A stretch of 64,000 nucleotides of DNA from Tridacna crocea. Its lineage: Eukaryota; Mollusca; Bivalvia; Cardiida; Cardiidae. Of this stretch, positions 21,493-30,228 are shown one piece after another. Each line of letters opens with the position of its first letter. Position 1 is the first letter of the stretch. A program made the position numbers and the translations under genes. The stretch is taken from assembly GCA_943736015.1 (NCBI GenBank), contig OX031060.1:6151501-6215500 (forward strand), written 5' to 3'. The notes below the pieces were generated by a model, which made no database searches, was not told the origin of the DNA, and was given only the letters and a program-made list of their open reading frames with translations.

Positions 21493-21575
21493 ACGTAAAA
21501 TGCCTGATTAGCCTACGCATACTGATCCGAGTCGACACTTTACGCAAACGCCCGTTTCGCATGTTGCAGAGCATT
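21493..21575 (+). mobile_element. MITE-C right-end fragment
   Basis: AAAATGCCTGATTAGCCTAC, CTGATCCGAGTCGACACTTT and TTTCGCATGTTGCAGAGC. Confidence 0.6.
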
Positions 21576-21579
21576 TCTA

Positions 21580-21719
21580 GTTGTACGGTCAGGTGACAGG
21601 GGACTTGGAAACTAGCTGTAGTTAATCATGTCGCCCCGAGCCGAAGGCGAGGTGACGACATGATTCACCACAACCGTGAACAATTAGTTTCCAAGTCCCC
21701 TGCCACCTAACCGTACAAC
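21580..21719. mobile_element. MITE-G, 140-bp palindrome
   Basis: GTTGTACGGTCAGGTGACAG pairs with TGCCACCTAACCGTACAAC, continuing GGGGACTTGGAAACTA/TAGTTTCCAAGTCCCC. A smaller inner hairpin (CATGTCGCCCCGAG with GGTGACGACATG) lies in the middle. Followed within 4 bp by MITE-F. Confidence 0.75.
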
Positions 21720-21722
21720 GAA

Positions 21723-22083
21723 TATATTATACTGCAAATTTTTACCCTTTCGAAGCGCGTTAAACGAAATTTTCCTGTATTATATAATCTCACGAATCGA
21801 TTATGCTGACGAAATAGAAATTCCCTTCTGAGTGCCCCAATTCAATGAATACTGATGTCACTGGAAACTGACGTCACTAAAACGTGCAGTTTGGTGCATA
21901 AATGTGCTGTCTGGTGATCAATCGATGCCGCCATTTTGGATGTTGTGTTGCACGTATAGTGATGTTTACGGGACACTCAAAAGGGACACTGGCTTTACGT
22001 GGTTTTTGCCAGGGAACATGATATATATATTCCCGGCATGTTAACCAATCAGATCACGAGAAATTTCTTTGCAGTATAATAAA
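21723..22083 (+). mobile_element. MITE-F copy 4
   Basis: TATTATACTGCAAATTTTTA to TTTGCAGTATAATAAAT. Interior has CTGACGTCACTAAAACGTGC, CCGCCATTTTGGATGTTG and AATCAGATCACGAGAAAT. Best full-length copy of the family. Confidence 0.82.
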
Positions 22084-22137
22084 TAATGCTGTACCTACCC
22101 AAACTTTACTGATCCAAAAACTTGAATAAGATATCTC

Positions 22138-22408
22138 CATATGGCTTCCAACACGCGAAAAGGGGCATCCGGATATTTGCGTAAAGTGTCGTCTCGGATC
22201 AGCCTGCGCTGTCTGCGCAGGCTAATCCGAGACGGCACTTTACGACTACATTAGATTTTGTGCTACAGTAGACATGCGCAAAACAGAAAATGACATAAAA
22301 ACGGAAATTGTTGTCTTGGATTAGCCTGCGCGGATTGCGCATGTTGATCCGAGACGACACTTTACGCAGATGTCCGAATGCCCCTTTTGGCGTGTTCCAA
22401 GCCATATA
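22138..22408 (+). mobile_element. MITE-C, full length
   Basis: 271 bp with terminal inverted repeat TATGGCTTCCAACACGCGAA / TTGGCGTGTTCCAAGCCATA. Two internal hairpins (GATCAGCCTGCGCTGTCTGC and GATTAGCCTGCGCGGATTGC, each with an inverse) are separated by ACATTAGATTTTGTGCTACA. Confidence 0.82.
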
Positions 22409-22920
22409 TACATGTAGAGTGAAATTGAATTTTCTCTTATTTACTAAAGACTACCCGATTTGTATGATGACGACAGAATTAAATGGCTTATATAATTCAT
22501 TCAACAGATCTCAGATCTTTATCAAACTGATTTAATCTCGTCTTCGTTGAAAATAAACGCCGATCTCTTTCAACTAATTTAGATTTATGTTTGCGAAATA
22601 TTTTATGGCGAATTCATAGAAAATATTTTTTTTGAAAAATCACCATGATTATTTATGTTGTTAATGCAATTCCCATTTTTTTTATTTAATGGAATGTTAT
22701 GCCAAACAACCAATCGTCAAAAACATTAGATGGGCCATTTATATTTAAAATACTATTATTGATATTTACACTTGTCAGACACCAAAACGACGAAACAAAA
22801 GGACTTTCATTAAATCAATGCAACAAATGTAATCCCTCCCCAAACCCACTGAATGAATGCAAAGAAAATTTGAAGCCTATATAAAAAAAATCCAAATTTT
22901 GCTAATTCAACGGTATTTTT
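22409..22920. other. No gene recognised
   Basis: AT-rich; 61-codon ATG frame at 22699-22884 has no motif. Confidence 0.3.
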
Positions 22921-22929
22921 CTTGTGGGG

Positions 22930-23040
22930 AAAAAATGTCATCGGACAGGGTAGATCTCAGATCAAACTGCATATTCTGTGCAGTCTGATCTTGATCTACA
23001 CTGTATGCATAAGGTTAATTGAGTTTCACTTACAATTCTA
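22930..23040 (-). mobile_element. MITE-B, partial
   Basis: Hairpin GATCTCAGATCAAACTGCAT / GTGCAGTCTGATCTTGATCT with TCGGACAGGGTA and CACTGTATGCATAAGG. Tail of the element missing; runs into the TTAA of MITE-A2. Confidence 0.62.
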
Positions 23041-23044
23041 ATAG

Positions 23045-23274
23045 TTAACCCTTTACTCCATAGATACTCATTTCTACGCGTTGCTTGTAGGAGCCTTTGG
23101 AAAACATTGTGCCAAAAGGTGAAATTGCTCGTGACGAGCAATTTCACCTTTTGCCACAATGTTTTCAATGCTATCGAAAGGTGTCATATACACATAAGAA
23201 ACTGCTTCATCCTTGCTGTTATTTAGGGTCAATTAGAGATACCATAGAAATCCCTTATGGGGTAAAGCGTTTAA
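23045..23274 (+). mobile_element. MITE-A2 copy 1
   Basis: 230 bp, TTAACCCTTTACTCCATAG to CTTATGGGGTAAAGCGTTTAA-type ends with TTAA both sides. Hairpin GCCAAAAGGTGAAATTGCTC and its inverse flank GTGAC. Same layout as MITE-A but different hairpin and arms. Nearly identical, inverted, to 32889-33118. Confidence 0.84.
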
Positions 23275-23463
23275 AATGAAGATATTCCTAGTTTTCACGC
23301 AAACCTTCGGTACTGCGTTCTTCCGGTCCTATTTTACTGGTCGATACGCAGGGATTCTTCTATTGAACAGAATCATCACATTACAATTTTAGAGCTTTTA
23401 CTGCTATCTGAAAAAAATATTTAGGTCTGACTAGCTGTTAAAGCGTCTTATTTTTTAAAACTA
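23275..23463. other. No gene recognised
   Basis: Nothing beyond AT-rich sequence. Confidence 0.3.
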
Positions 23464-23525
23464 TATTTGACCTGTCACGCAAAAAGGAGCCATCTTGGAC
23501 CTGCGAAAAGTGTCAACGTGTTTAT
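23464..23525 (+). mobile_element. MITE-E end fragment
   Basis: TGACCTGTCACGCAAAAAGG, AGCCATCTTGGACC then GCGAAAAGTGTCAACG: both ends of family E joined, the middle missing. Confidence 0.5.
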
Positions 23526-23689
23526 TTACTAAGTCTTTGGAAGCCTGAAAAGTAATTGCTTTTTGGCCCAGGTGTCGATGGTGGTTACAAGAGTCTGTAG
23601 GAAGCCTTCGTATGCCAATAATAAATGTCGATCATCAACTACATGTAGACTGATAAATTTGAGCCGCTATACACAATACTAGCCCGAGC

Positions 23690-23888
23690 CATCACATAAT
23701 TATGGATTCATAGGAGCCTCTTTTTATAGTAACGGCCTTAATCATGAAATAGATTGGTCCTTTGACAACCAGAAAATTGACAAAGAGCGAAAAGTTTCGG
23801 TCCAGGTCAGCCTGTGCGGACTGCACAGGCTGACCTGGGTCGATACTTTTCGCAGATGCATTAAGCCCCCTTTTCACAGAGCATGACT
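23690..23888 (-). mobile_element. MITE-D, left-truncated
   Basis: Starts in CATCACATAATTATGGATTC; perfect core CAGCCTGTGCGGACTGCACA with GGTCC.. and GACCTGGGTCGATACTTTTC arms; end CCCTTTTCACAGAGCATGAC. Confidence 0.75.
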
Positions 23889-23999
23889 GATTTACATTAC
23901 CTCACTAAATAACATTGCTGTGGCGACTTTGAAAAAAAAAAGAAACACGTATAAACAAGCTCGGATATAGATTTAGTATGATAAATGAATGATTATTAA

Positions 24000-24085
24000 A
24001 AAAAAAATGTTTGTGACGGAAGAAGGAATTGTTTGTTACAAGCAATTTTCTCCGTTCGTTACAACATTTTCAACACAAATGTGCT
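24000..24085. mobile_element. Decayed MITE-A-like hairpin
   Basis: GGAATTGTTTGTTACAAGCA and AATTTTCTCCGTTCGTTACA with ACATTTTCAACAC match the shape, not the detail, of family A. Confidence 0.3.
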
Positions 24086-24189
24086 GCAAGGTGAAAAAAT
24101 CGTTTGAAGGTGGTAATGTTTTGAACAAACAAATGTGAAAATAATTACAGATAAAAAAAGAAATAATCCATGCATTTTTGAGAACGGTT

Positions 24190-24427
24190 ATAATGCATCC
24201 CCAAACAGTATCTATCCAGCTTACCATAGGCAGTCTGCAACGGCTAACCTGGGTCGAAATAATCATATGACTGCTGATCAGTTTTCTGCGTGTTAAAAGT
24301 CCATTCTACCTACAGAGTTGGTTGTCAGACAAAAGATATTTATGGATAAACAATTATGTGATGACTTGCTTGGTGTAGAGCGTTATGGAGATGCATCAAG
24401 CTCCCTTTTCCCAAAGCATGGTTTAGA
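24190..24427 (+). mobile_element. MITE-D, degraded core
   Basis: GTCTGCAACGGCTAACCTGG, GTCCATTCTACCTACAG, ATTATGTGATGACTTGCTTG, GAGATGCATCAAGCTCCC and AAGCATGGTTTAG in order. Confidence 0.65.
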
Positions 24428-24693
24428 TGTTATGTGACCTATCATGCAAAAAGGGACCATCTGGGAATTCTGTACATCAATTAGATGAAAACAGATCAAT
24501 GACTATACAGGTCAGTTTAAGCTGATAGTTCAAAAATGATTGTATAACAAGGTACAATGACCACTTTTCATACAGAAAATGTCATTAAAGCGAAAAGTGT
24601 CAACCCTGGTCAGCCCGCGCAATTCGCGCGGTCTGACCAGGATTGACACTTTTCGCAGTTCCCAGATGGTCCCTTTTTTGCGTGATGATATAA
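24428..24693 (+). mobile_element. MITE-E, full length
   Basis: Ends GTGACCTATCATGCAAAAAG and TTTTTTGCGTGATGATATAA with GGGACCATCTGGGAATTC / GTTCCCAGATGGTCCC. Core palindrome GGTCAGCCCGCGCAATTCGC. Lies 160 bp beyond the bHLH stop codon, so it may form part of that gene's 3' UTR. Confidence 0.78.
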
Positions 24694-24851
24694 CAAATGA
24701 TATAACTGATAACAAGAACAAATTCTCCCTCTTTACGGTCGTGTAGGCATGTAAACCATTTGTAAAGGATCTTGGCTTGTGTAAATCTCTCCACAAAACT
24801 GCACTGAAATAGCACAACGTCTGTATTTTACTTTTCGCAGAAAATAGTATC

Positions 24852-25319
24852 TCATAAAAACGGGTGAATCCAAGCTCCAAATTGGGTTTCTGTTTCTATG
24901 GTAAACTCACGGGTACGATATGGTATCCCTTGTAGGCTGGGCTGGGAGCATATCGTATCTATGGCAACTGGGCGCCCAAAACTGCAACATGGTGCGCCAA
25001 ACTGCTTATCATGCCGATTTATAACTTCTGTCAGACGTTTTATATAATCTATGGCGAGTCGTAGCGTCTTTACTTTCGATAATCTTTTATGTTTGGTGTC
25101 AAGCGGCACGTGCCTTCGCAGCCTTAGAAACGCGTTGTTTACAGTCTCAACCCGTCTTCGTTCACGTGCGTTCCTCTTGGCAACGACATGCGGGGGCTTC
25201 TCGCTGTGTGGCACGTGCTTATAGGAAGATTTCTGAGCCTTCTTGAGTTTCCTTCTCACCATATGACCCTCGCGAGATCTCCTGAACGTGATATTTGCTT
25301 CTTTACTGAATGACGTCAT
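24852..25319 (-). CDS. Achaete-scute-like bHLH transcription factor, single exon
   Basis: A 155-residue open frame from ATG to stop with no intron. Seen: a basic region at residues 45-57 (VVAKRNARERRRV, with the E53..R56 contact pair used for E-box CANNTG recognition), helix 1 at about 58-71 (NNAFLRLRRHV), a short loop, and helix 2 at 81-101 (LSKVKTLRLAIDYIKRL). A lysine/arginine-rich stretch at 13-34 could be a nuclear localisation signal. Known of the family: the RNARER..V..VNN.F..LR and LSKV.TLR.A..YI patterns are typical of achaete-scute (ASCL) proteins, which dimerise with class I bHLH (E) proteins in the nucleus to specify neural or secretory precursors. These genes are often intronless and short, as here. 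The C-terminus (residues 105-155) has no motif I recognise apart from a tryptophan near the end. Other group A bHLH families (PTF1/FER, HAND) share the helix 2 pattern but not the RVxxVN junction. bHLH is near certain; the ASCL assignment is likely. No other gene is recognisable nearby. Confidence 0.83.
   Translation of the reverse strand: MTSFSKEANITFRRSREGHMVRRKLKKAQKSSYKHVPHSEKPPHVVAKRNARERRRVETVNNAFLRLRRHVPLDTKHKRLSKVKTLRLAIDYIKRLTEVINRHDKQFGAPCCSFGRPVAIDTICSQPSLQGIPYRTREFTIETETQFGAWIHPFL
25311..25318. promoter_or_regulatory. CRE palindrome overlapping the bHLH start codon
   Basis: TGACGTCA overlaps the bHLH ATG, which reads AATGACGTCA on the minus strand. A GCGGAAGT ETS-like site lies just upstream on the same strand (plus positions about 25324-25332). 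Motif match only; binding is inference. Confidence 0.35.
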
Positions 25320-25534
25320 TTCTTACTTCCGCTTTTAGCAATATGCTTCAGGTATGTAACAAATATACTGTTCTGTTTAATTTATATCTTAAAGAACATT
25401 ATTCTTATATCACACAGAGTATGATAGTACTCAACTTTTTCCTCGCTGACAAAATTCAGAGAGGTTCTCACGTCTCCATCGCCTTCAATTAACTCAACAT
25501 TAAACGGGTTTTGTTTTATAGCTATCGGCTTTGT

Positions 25535-25555
25535 CACGTGACTGACGTGACGTCA
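25535..25555. promoter_or_regulatory. E-box CACGTG and CRE TGACGTCA cluster upstream of the bHLH gene
   Basis: CACGTG at 25535-25540 is followed by TGACGTCA at 25548-25555, about 220-240 bp upstream of the minus-strand ATG. Self or cross regulation through E-boxes is common for achaete-scute genes, but CACGTG is more typical of Myc/USF/Hes-type proteins. Candidate promoter elements only. Confidence 0.35.
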
Positions 25556-25620
25556 TGGCTTCCTGTCGATGGTAGAAAGACGGGTAAAAAATTGTCAAAG
25601 ACGGAAATTAGCTCATTTAA

Positions 25621-25628
25621 TATTTATA
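25621..25628 (-). promoter_or_regulatory. Candidate TATA box for the bHLH gene
   Basis: TATAAATA on the minus strand, about 300 bp upstream of the bHLH start codon. If used, it would place the transcription start near 25590 and give a 5' UTR of about 270 nt containing the E-box/CRE cluster. The region is AT-rich, so chance occurrence is possible. Confidence 0.25.
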
Positions 25629-26005
25629 AACAATTTAGAGATACAGATAATATTCAGGAAATAAAACAATCGTCTATCTGACAGAGAATAAAAGGAACTG
25701 TCGCCCGAGTCTTTATTTAGTCAATTTATAGTGCGCGCATCTGCGCGTTATATCGGGGTTTTATGTTCGCCCTTTCTCAGCAATTTGTACTGGCCTTTCC
25801 AAGGAAGAACCAAAAAGAGAAAGAGAGTCTGTCAGACAGAGAAATCTTGCGGAACTCAAGGAAGGCTATCGAAATTCTTTTTGTGTCCTTGCATAGTTTG
25901 GAGACATATCTCAGCCGTCAAGAAGATTTCATATTTTTAAGGATCATCAGGAATAAGGCTTTTGGAAACATAGAAAAGTCATTTTCTGTTGTTTTTTTTA
26001 CATAA
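25629..26005. other. Non-repetitive flank upstream of the bHLH gene; small plus-strand ORF not recognised
   Basis: This stretch has no MITE or SINE that I can see. An 80-codon ATG frame at 25763-26005 (plus) is the longest open frame. It is lysine/serine-rich with a leucine-rich centre and matches no family I know. It may be chance, or a divergent transcript from the bHLH promoter. Confidence 0.2.
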
Positions 26006-26009
26006 GCAG

Positions 26010-26098
26010 GATGACTTTGAAATCATTCTACGAAAAGGAGGAAATAATGGTAATCACTATTTTTTACCCTTTTCCAAAAAGGTCCTCTAATCTATCGA
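26010..26098 (+). mobile_element. MITE-A, decayed fragment
   Basis: ACGAAAAGGAGGAAATAATG, GTAATCACTATTTTTTACCC, TTTTCCAAAAAGGTCC: a worn hairpin. Confidence 0.4.
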
Positions 26099-26125
26099 GG
26101 ACAATTTTCGTCAATTGGGCCTTCT

Positions 26126-26275
26126 TTAACCCTTTAGCAAACAATCTCTGGTTTTAACGACCCTGGGAAAGAAGCCTTTTGAAAACATTGTGGGAAAAGG
26201 AGAAAATGCTGGTACCAGCATTTTCTCCTTTTCCCATAATGTTTTCTATTCTTTCAGGGACAAATTTCATCGTTT
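26126..26275 (+). mobile_element. MITE-A, right-truncated
   Basis: TTAACCCTTTAGCAAACAAT, complete hairpin AACATTGTGGGAAAAGGAG / CTCCTTTTCCCATAATGTT with a one-base loop deletion (GGTACC), truncated after GGGACAAATTTCATC. Confidence 0.8.
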
Positions 26276-26569
26276 TGCTCATCAAAAAGAATCTGTGCCT
26301 AGCACAACTCCCTATATTAGCAAATAGAAGCTCATCGTCGAAACAAAATTTAAAGTTGAAAAAGAAATTAATCTTGTCGCAATAACTATCAGAGGTCGCA
26401 ATACAGAATACGTTGTTGACCTAAACTACAATTATTTCTGTAGCCATCAGCGGTATAGTTTTACATGATTCTAAATGATATCACCAATCCTCGAAATGAT
26501 ATAGAAATATACTTCCTCGAGATCAGTTGCAGTATTGCAGAGTACAAGTACTAATTATCCTTAAGTTGC

Positions 26570-26799
26570 CTAAACCCTTTACCAAACAATCCCTAGTTTT
26601 TAAGGCCTTGAGAAAGAAGACTTTAGAAAACATTTTGGGAAAAGGAGAAAATGCTGGTAACCAGCATTTTCTCCTTTTCCAACAATGTTTTCTACACTGT
26701 TGGAAACAAATCTTAATTTTTGAGTTACGTTTATTTTGCCGTCTGCAAGAGCTTTCAGTTAAGACCAGTCTAGAACTTTGTCGTTTGGTGAAGCGTTAA
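26570..26799 (+). mobile_element. MITE-A, full length
   Basis: TAAACCCTTTACCAAACAAT to TTTGGTGAAGCGTTAA. Hairpin near perfect. Confidence 0.85.
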
Positions 26800-26927
26800 T
26801 TCTGTAAACCCTTTCTCATGGTGCGAGAGCAAATTTGGAATATGAAAGGTACCTCTCACTACAATGAGTACGTACGAAATTTTCGTACGCAGTTTTCGTA
26901 AGCAAACACCAAGTCTGAAAGCAAAAT

Positions 26928-27290
26928 TCACTGTTCTGTGCAGTCTGATCTTGATCTACACTGTCCGCAATAGGTCATCGAATCGCCTACAGATCGCTAT
27001 GCAATATTTTGAGACCCTAGTACATAGGCCAGAAAATCTTGGAAATTGCTTTATTTTTTACATTCGTCCATTTTCACTGTTCAAAAGCAAACGTCTCTTT
27101 CATTTGTCTTTCTCATCAAGGTGTCTGTTAGTTATTGGAATTAGACAGACACATTTTTTGTTTTTTAAGAACGGACAAATTCCCTCCATTCAAAGATTTT
27201 CCTGTCTAAAATATTGATGAAAACATTGCACGGTGTAGACCAAGATCAGACTGCACCTTCTATGCTGTTTAATCCTATTTTTCACTGCTC
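26928..27290. mobile_element. Two MITE-B halves separated by 210 bp
   Basis: TTCTGTGCAGTCTGATCTTG with CACTGTCCGCAATAGGTCA (26933-26975) and CGGTGTAGACCAAGATCAGA (27231-27250). Could be one element split by an unidentified insertion at about 26995-27215. Confidence 0.42.
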
Positions 27291-27339
27291 TCATATACTA
27301 TCTATTTTTTCCGATGCATGCAAAGAGTGGATTCTTATG

Positions 27340-27836
27340 ATCCATGCTCTATGAAAAGGGAACTTAATACATCTGCAAAAAAAAGTATCGACCCCGGTCA
27401 GCCTGCGCAGTTCGCGTAGGCTGAACTGGATCGAAACTGTTTGCTTTTGATGACTTTTCTGTATGTCGAAGGACCATTCTACCTCATGACTCAGTCATTT
27501 GTCAGAGAAGATAAATGTAATGTATTCAAAATTTTATGTTTACTTGCATGGTTTAATCTTTACCACACAATCCCTACTTTTAACACCCCTACGAATGAAG
27601 CCTTTTAAAAACATTGTGGGAAAAGGAGAAAATGCTGGTAACCAGCATTTTCTCCTTTTTCCCACAATGTTTTCTATCCTTCTCAAAACAAATTTCAATT
27701 TTTCAGTTGCGTTTATTTTGTCGTCTGCAACTGCTTTCAATTTGGAATAGTTGTAAACCTTATCGTCTGTTAAAGGTTTAATGCATCATGGGGATACATT
27801 AAAGCCCCCTTTTGTCAGAGCAGGCCTGATATAATT
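27340..27836 (+). mobile_element. MITE-D split by a MITE-A
   Basis: Left part 27340-27552: CCATGCTCTATGAAAAGGG, core CAGCCTGCGCAGTTCGCGTA, GGACCATTCTACCTCATGAC, ending TTTACTTGCATGG. Right part 27782-27836: TGCATCATGGGGATACATTA, CCCTTTTGTCAGAGCAGG. The insertion lies where other D copies read GACTTGCTTGGTGT..ATGAAT. Confidence 0.74.
27553..27781 (+). mobile_element. MITE-A nested in MITE-D
   Basis: TTAATCTTTACCACACAATC to CTGTTAAAGGTTTAA with TTAA at 27553-27556 and 27778-27781. Hairpin AACATTGTGGGAAAAGGAG / CTCCTTTTTCCCACAATG has one extra T. Confidence 0.85.
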
Positions 27837-28052
27837 GTGGAAAACAACTCACGTGGTCCAGCTATAAACAAGCAATATCATTTGATAGTCAGTTCATAGC
27901 CTATCATCAGTACAAATGAATGGAAGCGTAATTAAATCCCGTCACGAGAAACCAATAGGGCCATTACGAGAAATTTGAAACTCGCGCTTCCTCCATACCC
28001 AATTCTTCATGATAAGCTTTGCCTAGCCTTGGCTCTCAATCAGTAAGCATAC

Positions 28053-28695
28053 GGACGTTTTGGCCACAGACCTTTTGGCTACAGACGTTTTGGCCACAGA
28101 CCTTTTGGCCACAGACGTTTTGGCCACAGACGGTTTGGCCAGCTGAAATAGCAAAGTAGGACGTTTTGTCCAAATGTTTTTTGAACACAGGAAAATGGAA
28201 TTAACAAACTTTCTATGCTTATTGGTGTACCATTTTATAAAAAGGAAAAGATTTGAAGTTCATTTCATGCATTTTATATTTAATTAACAGTAGCAAAACA
28301 TTCTTTGACTTTGATTTGCATTCTTCTTTAGCAAGATGCATAGATTCTTCAGACCTTTACAGCAAACGGTTGTTTCAAACAGCAATTTCAAGTTATTTTT
28401 CAATCAATTGATATTTGGCAGTTAATGCAAGTATCACAATTCTTTAAGACCATAAGGACAAAATAAGGCTTGAAAGTAACTATTTTCAATCTAAAGTATG
28501 AATAAGTTCATCATCTGTGCATAACTTCAAAAAGGTAAAAAAAAAGATTCGCACATTTCTCCATATACATTTATGTCAAATACTCTATAAAGCAATATCC
28601 TCTTTTCCTACAATTTTCTTTATATATATACCATATTCTGATATATAGCGCTGAAAATCACAAAAGCTCTCAAATCACATTAGGCCAAAACGTCC
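28053..28695. mobile_element. MITE-K, 643 bp with subterminal tandem repeats
   Basis: GGACGTTTTGGCC at the left and GGCCAAAACGTCC at the right are exact inverted ends, each flanked by TAC (28050-28052, 28696-28698), a likely 3-bp target duplication. Next to the left end are six ~15-bp repeats of ACGTTTTGGCCACAG (28054-28135). GGACGTTTTGTCC at about 28160 is a further inner copy. Interior is AT-rich and non-coding. Only copy in the window; superfamily uncertain. Confidence 0.72.
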
Positions 28696-28699
28696 TACG

Positions 28700-28925
28700 A
28701 AAAGTGTTGAAAAGTGCACAGACTGTGCGGATTGCGCAGGTTGACCAGGGTCGACACTTTTCGCATTTAAGATATTTTCTGTATGAAAAGTGGTCATTCT
28801 ACCTTACTATACAATCATTTCTGAACTATCAGCTTAAATTGACTCGCACTGCCTTTGATCTGTTTTCATCTTATCGATGTACGGAGTTCCCAGATTGTCC
28901 CTTTTCATGTGACGGGTAACATAAA
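28700..28925 (-). mobile_element. MITE-E, one end lost against MITE-K
   Basis: Core ACTGTGCGGATTGCGCAGG and GACCAGGGTCGACACTTTTC, GAAAAGTGGTCATTCTACC, end GAGTTCCCAGATTGTCCCTT. The other terminus is replaced by MITE-K. Confidence 0.7.
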
Positions 28926-28969
28926 TATTATGCTTTCCTTGACCATCAGTACTTGGCACAATATTCCTA

Positions 28970-29160
28970 GGCTACTGGCTGTTTTCCACATAATCAACGT
29001 CAAAAACAGTGGTCAGCGTTGAGAGAGAAATAATTTCTGTGGAAATAAGCATCATCAATCGTTTGGAAAAAACAGAATGGACGAGCCTGGCAATTGAACC
29101 AACGACCCACTGGTTTAAACTCTGTACGTTACCAACGAAGCTACCGAGCCGGTGTAATGC
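28970..29160 (-). mobile_element. SINE-3 copy with clear tRNA head
   Basis: On the minus strand: GGCTCGGTAGCTTCGTTGGT (A box), GTCGTTGGTTCAATTGCC (B box), then GCTGACCACTGTTTTTGACG and GTGGAAAACAGCCAGTAGCC. Truncated 3' of that point. Confidence 0.75.
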
Positions 29161-29164
29161 AGAG

Positions 29165-29375
29165 AAACCTCCCCTACAAAATGACCCATCGGTCATTTCT
29201 ATATGTAGAGAAATGACCCGGGTCATTATTCTACGTAGAGAAATAACCCCAGGGTCATTATTCTACGTAGTGAAATGACCCCAGAGAGTTATTTCTCTAC
29301 GTAGAATAAGGACCCGGCTCATTCCTCTATGTATAGAGAAATGGCCCATAGGTAATTTTATAGGCAGTGTCATTT
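29165..29375. repeat. Palindromic ~33-bp repeats
   Basis: TTCTACGTAGAGAAATAACC and GGGTCATTATTCTACGTAG alternate about five times in both orientations (GAAATGACCC / GGGTCATT). The stretch can fold into several alternative hairpins. It follows the SINE head directly. Confidence 0.75.
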
Positions 29376-29426
29376 CTATGCATTACACTGGTCGATGTCT
29401 TGTAAGTCGCACGCATAGGGTTTCGT

Positions 29427-29654
29427 TTAACTCTTTACCAAACGACAAAACTTTAGACTGGACCAAATTGAAAGCACTTGCAGACGACAAAATAAACATA
29501 ACTCAAAAACTGAAATTGTTTTCAGTACTGTAAAAAACATTGTGGGAAAAGGAGTAAATGCTGGTAACCAGCATTTTCTCCTTTTCCCACGGTGTTTTCG
29601 AAAGGCTTCTATCACAGGGTCGTAAAAACCAGGAATTGGTTGGTAAAGGGTTAA
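29427..29654 (-). mobile_element. MITE-A, full length
   Basis: TTAACTCTTTACCAAACGAC to GGTAAAGGGTTAA, TTAA both ends. Hairpin nearly perfect. Right arm carries GGTCGTAAAAACCAGGAATT. Confidence 0.87.
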
Positions 29655-30000
29655 AGGTTTTTGCAAAGTACAAATGTATACCCCTGTAAACCCGATTTTA
29701 ATGTGCATGTTTTTGTAGTTAATAGTCTTGATTTTTGCATGTAGGGAACTATTAGTTGACAGGAAACTCTTTAAATTTGAGACATTGAAGAAATGAATTA
29801 AACATAATTAAAGGTTCTTTTGAAGTAATCGAACGCCAATAGTACACTGTGGTATCGCCTCGGGCAAGTAACCCAAAGGGATGTGTGCACCAATCCCAGT
29901 TCAGCCGAGACTTTTTCCGGTCCGATGAAAGTTTATGCAACAATATTCATTTCTGTAGCACCCCTCTTTCACATTGATTAGAGGAGGTCTGTGAATATGT
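29655..30000. other. No gene recognised
   Basis: 63-codon minus frame at 29752-29943 shows no motif. Confidence 0.3.
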
Positions 30001-30228
30001 TTAACCTTTTACCAGGCGACAAAATTTAAGCCTTATTCAAATTGAAAGCGTTTGCAGACGACAATTTCAGAGTGACTCAAACAGTACAATCATTTTTTGA
30101 TAGAGTGCAAAACATGTTGGGAAAAGGAGAAAATGCTGGTTACCAGCATTTTCTCCTTTTCCCAAAATGTTTTTAAAAGGCCTTTTTTCCAGGGTGCTAA
30201 AAGTCGTCATTGTGTTGTAAAGGGTAAA
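30001..30228 (-). mobile_element. MITE-A
   Basis: TTAACCTTTTACCAGGCGAC to TTGTAAAGGGTAA. Hairpin complete with CAAAATG for CACAATG. Its right end abuts a MITE-D that lacks its own left end. Confidence 0.83.

Noticed and set aside
24530-24880. 116-codon minus ORF downstream of the bHLH gene
   Set aside because: Composed largely of MITE-E sequence in one frame.
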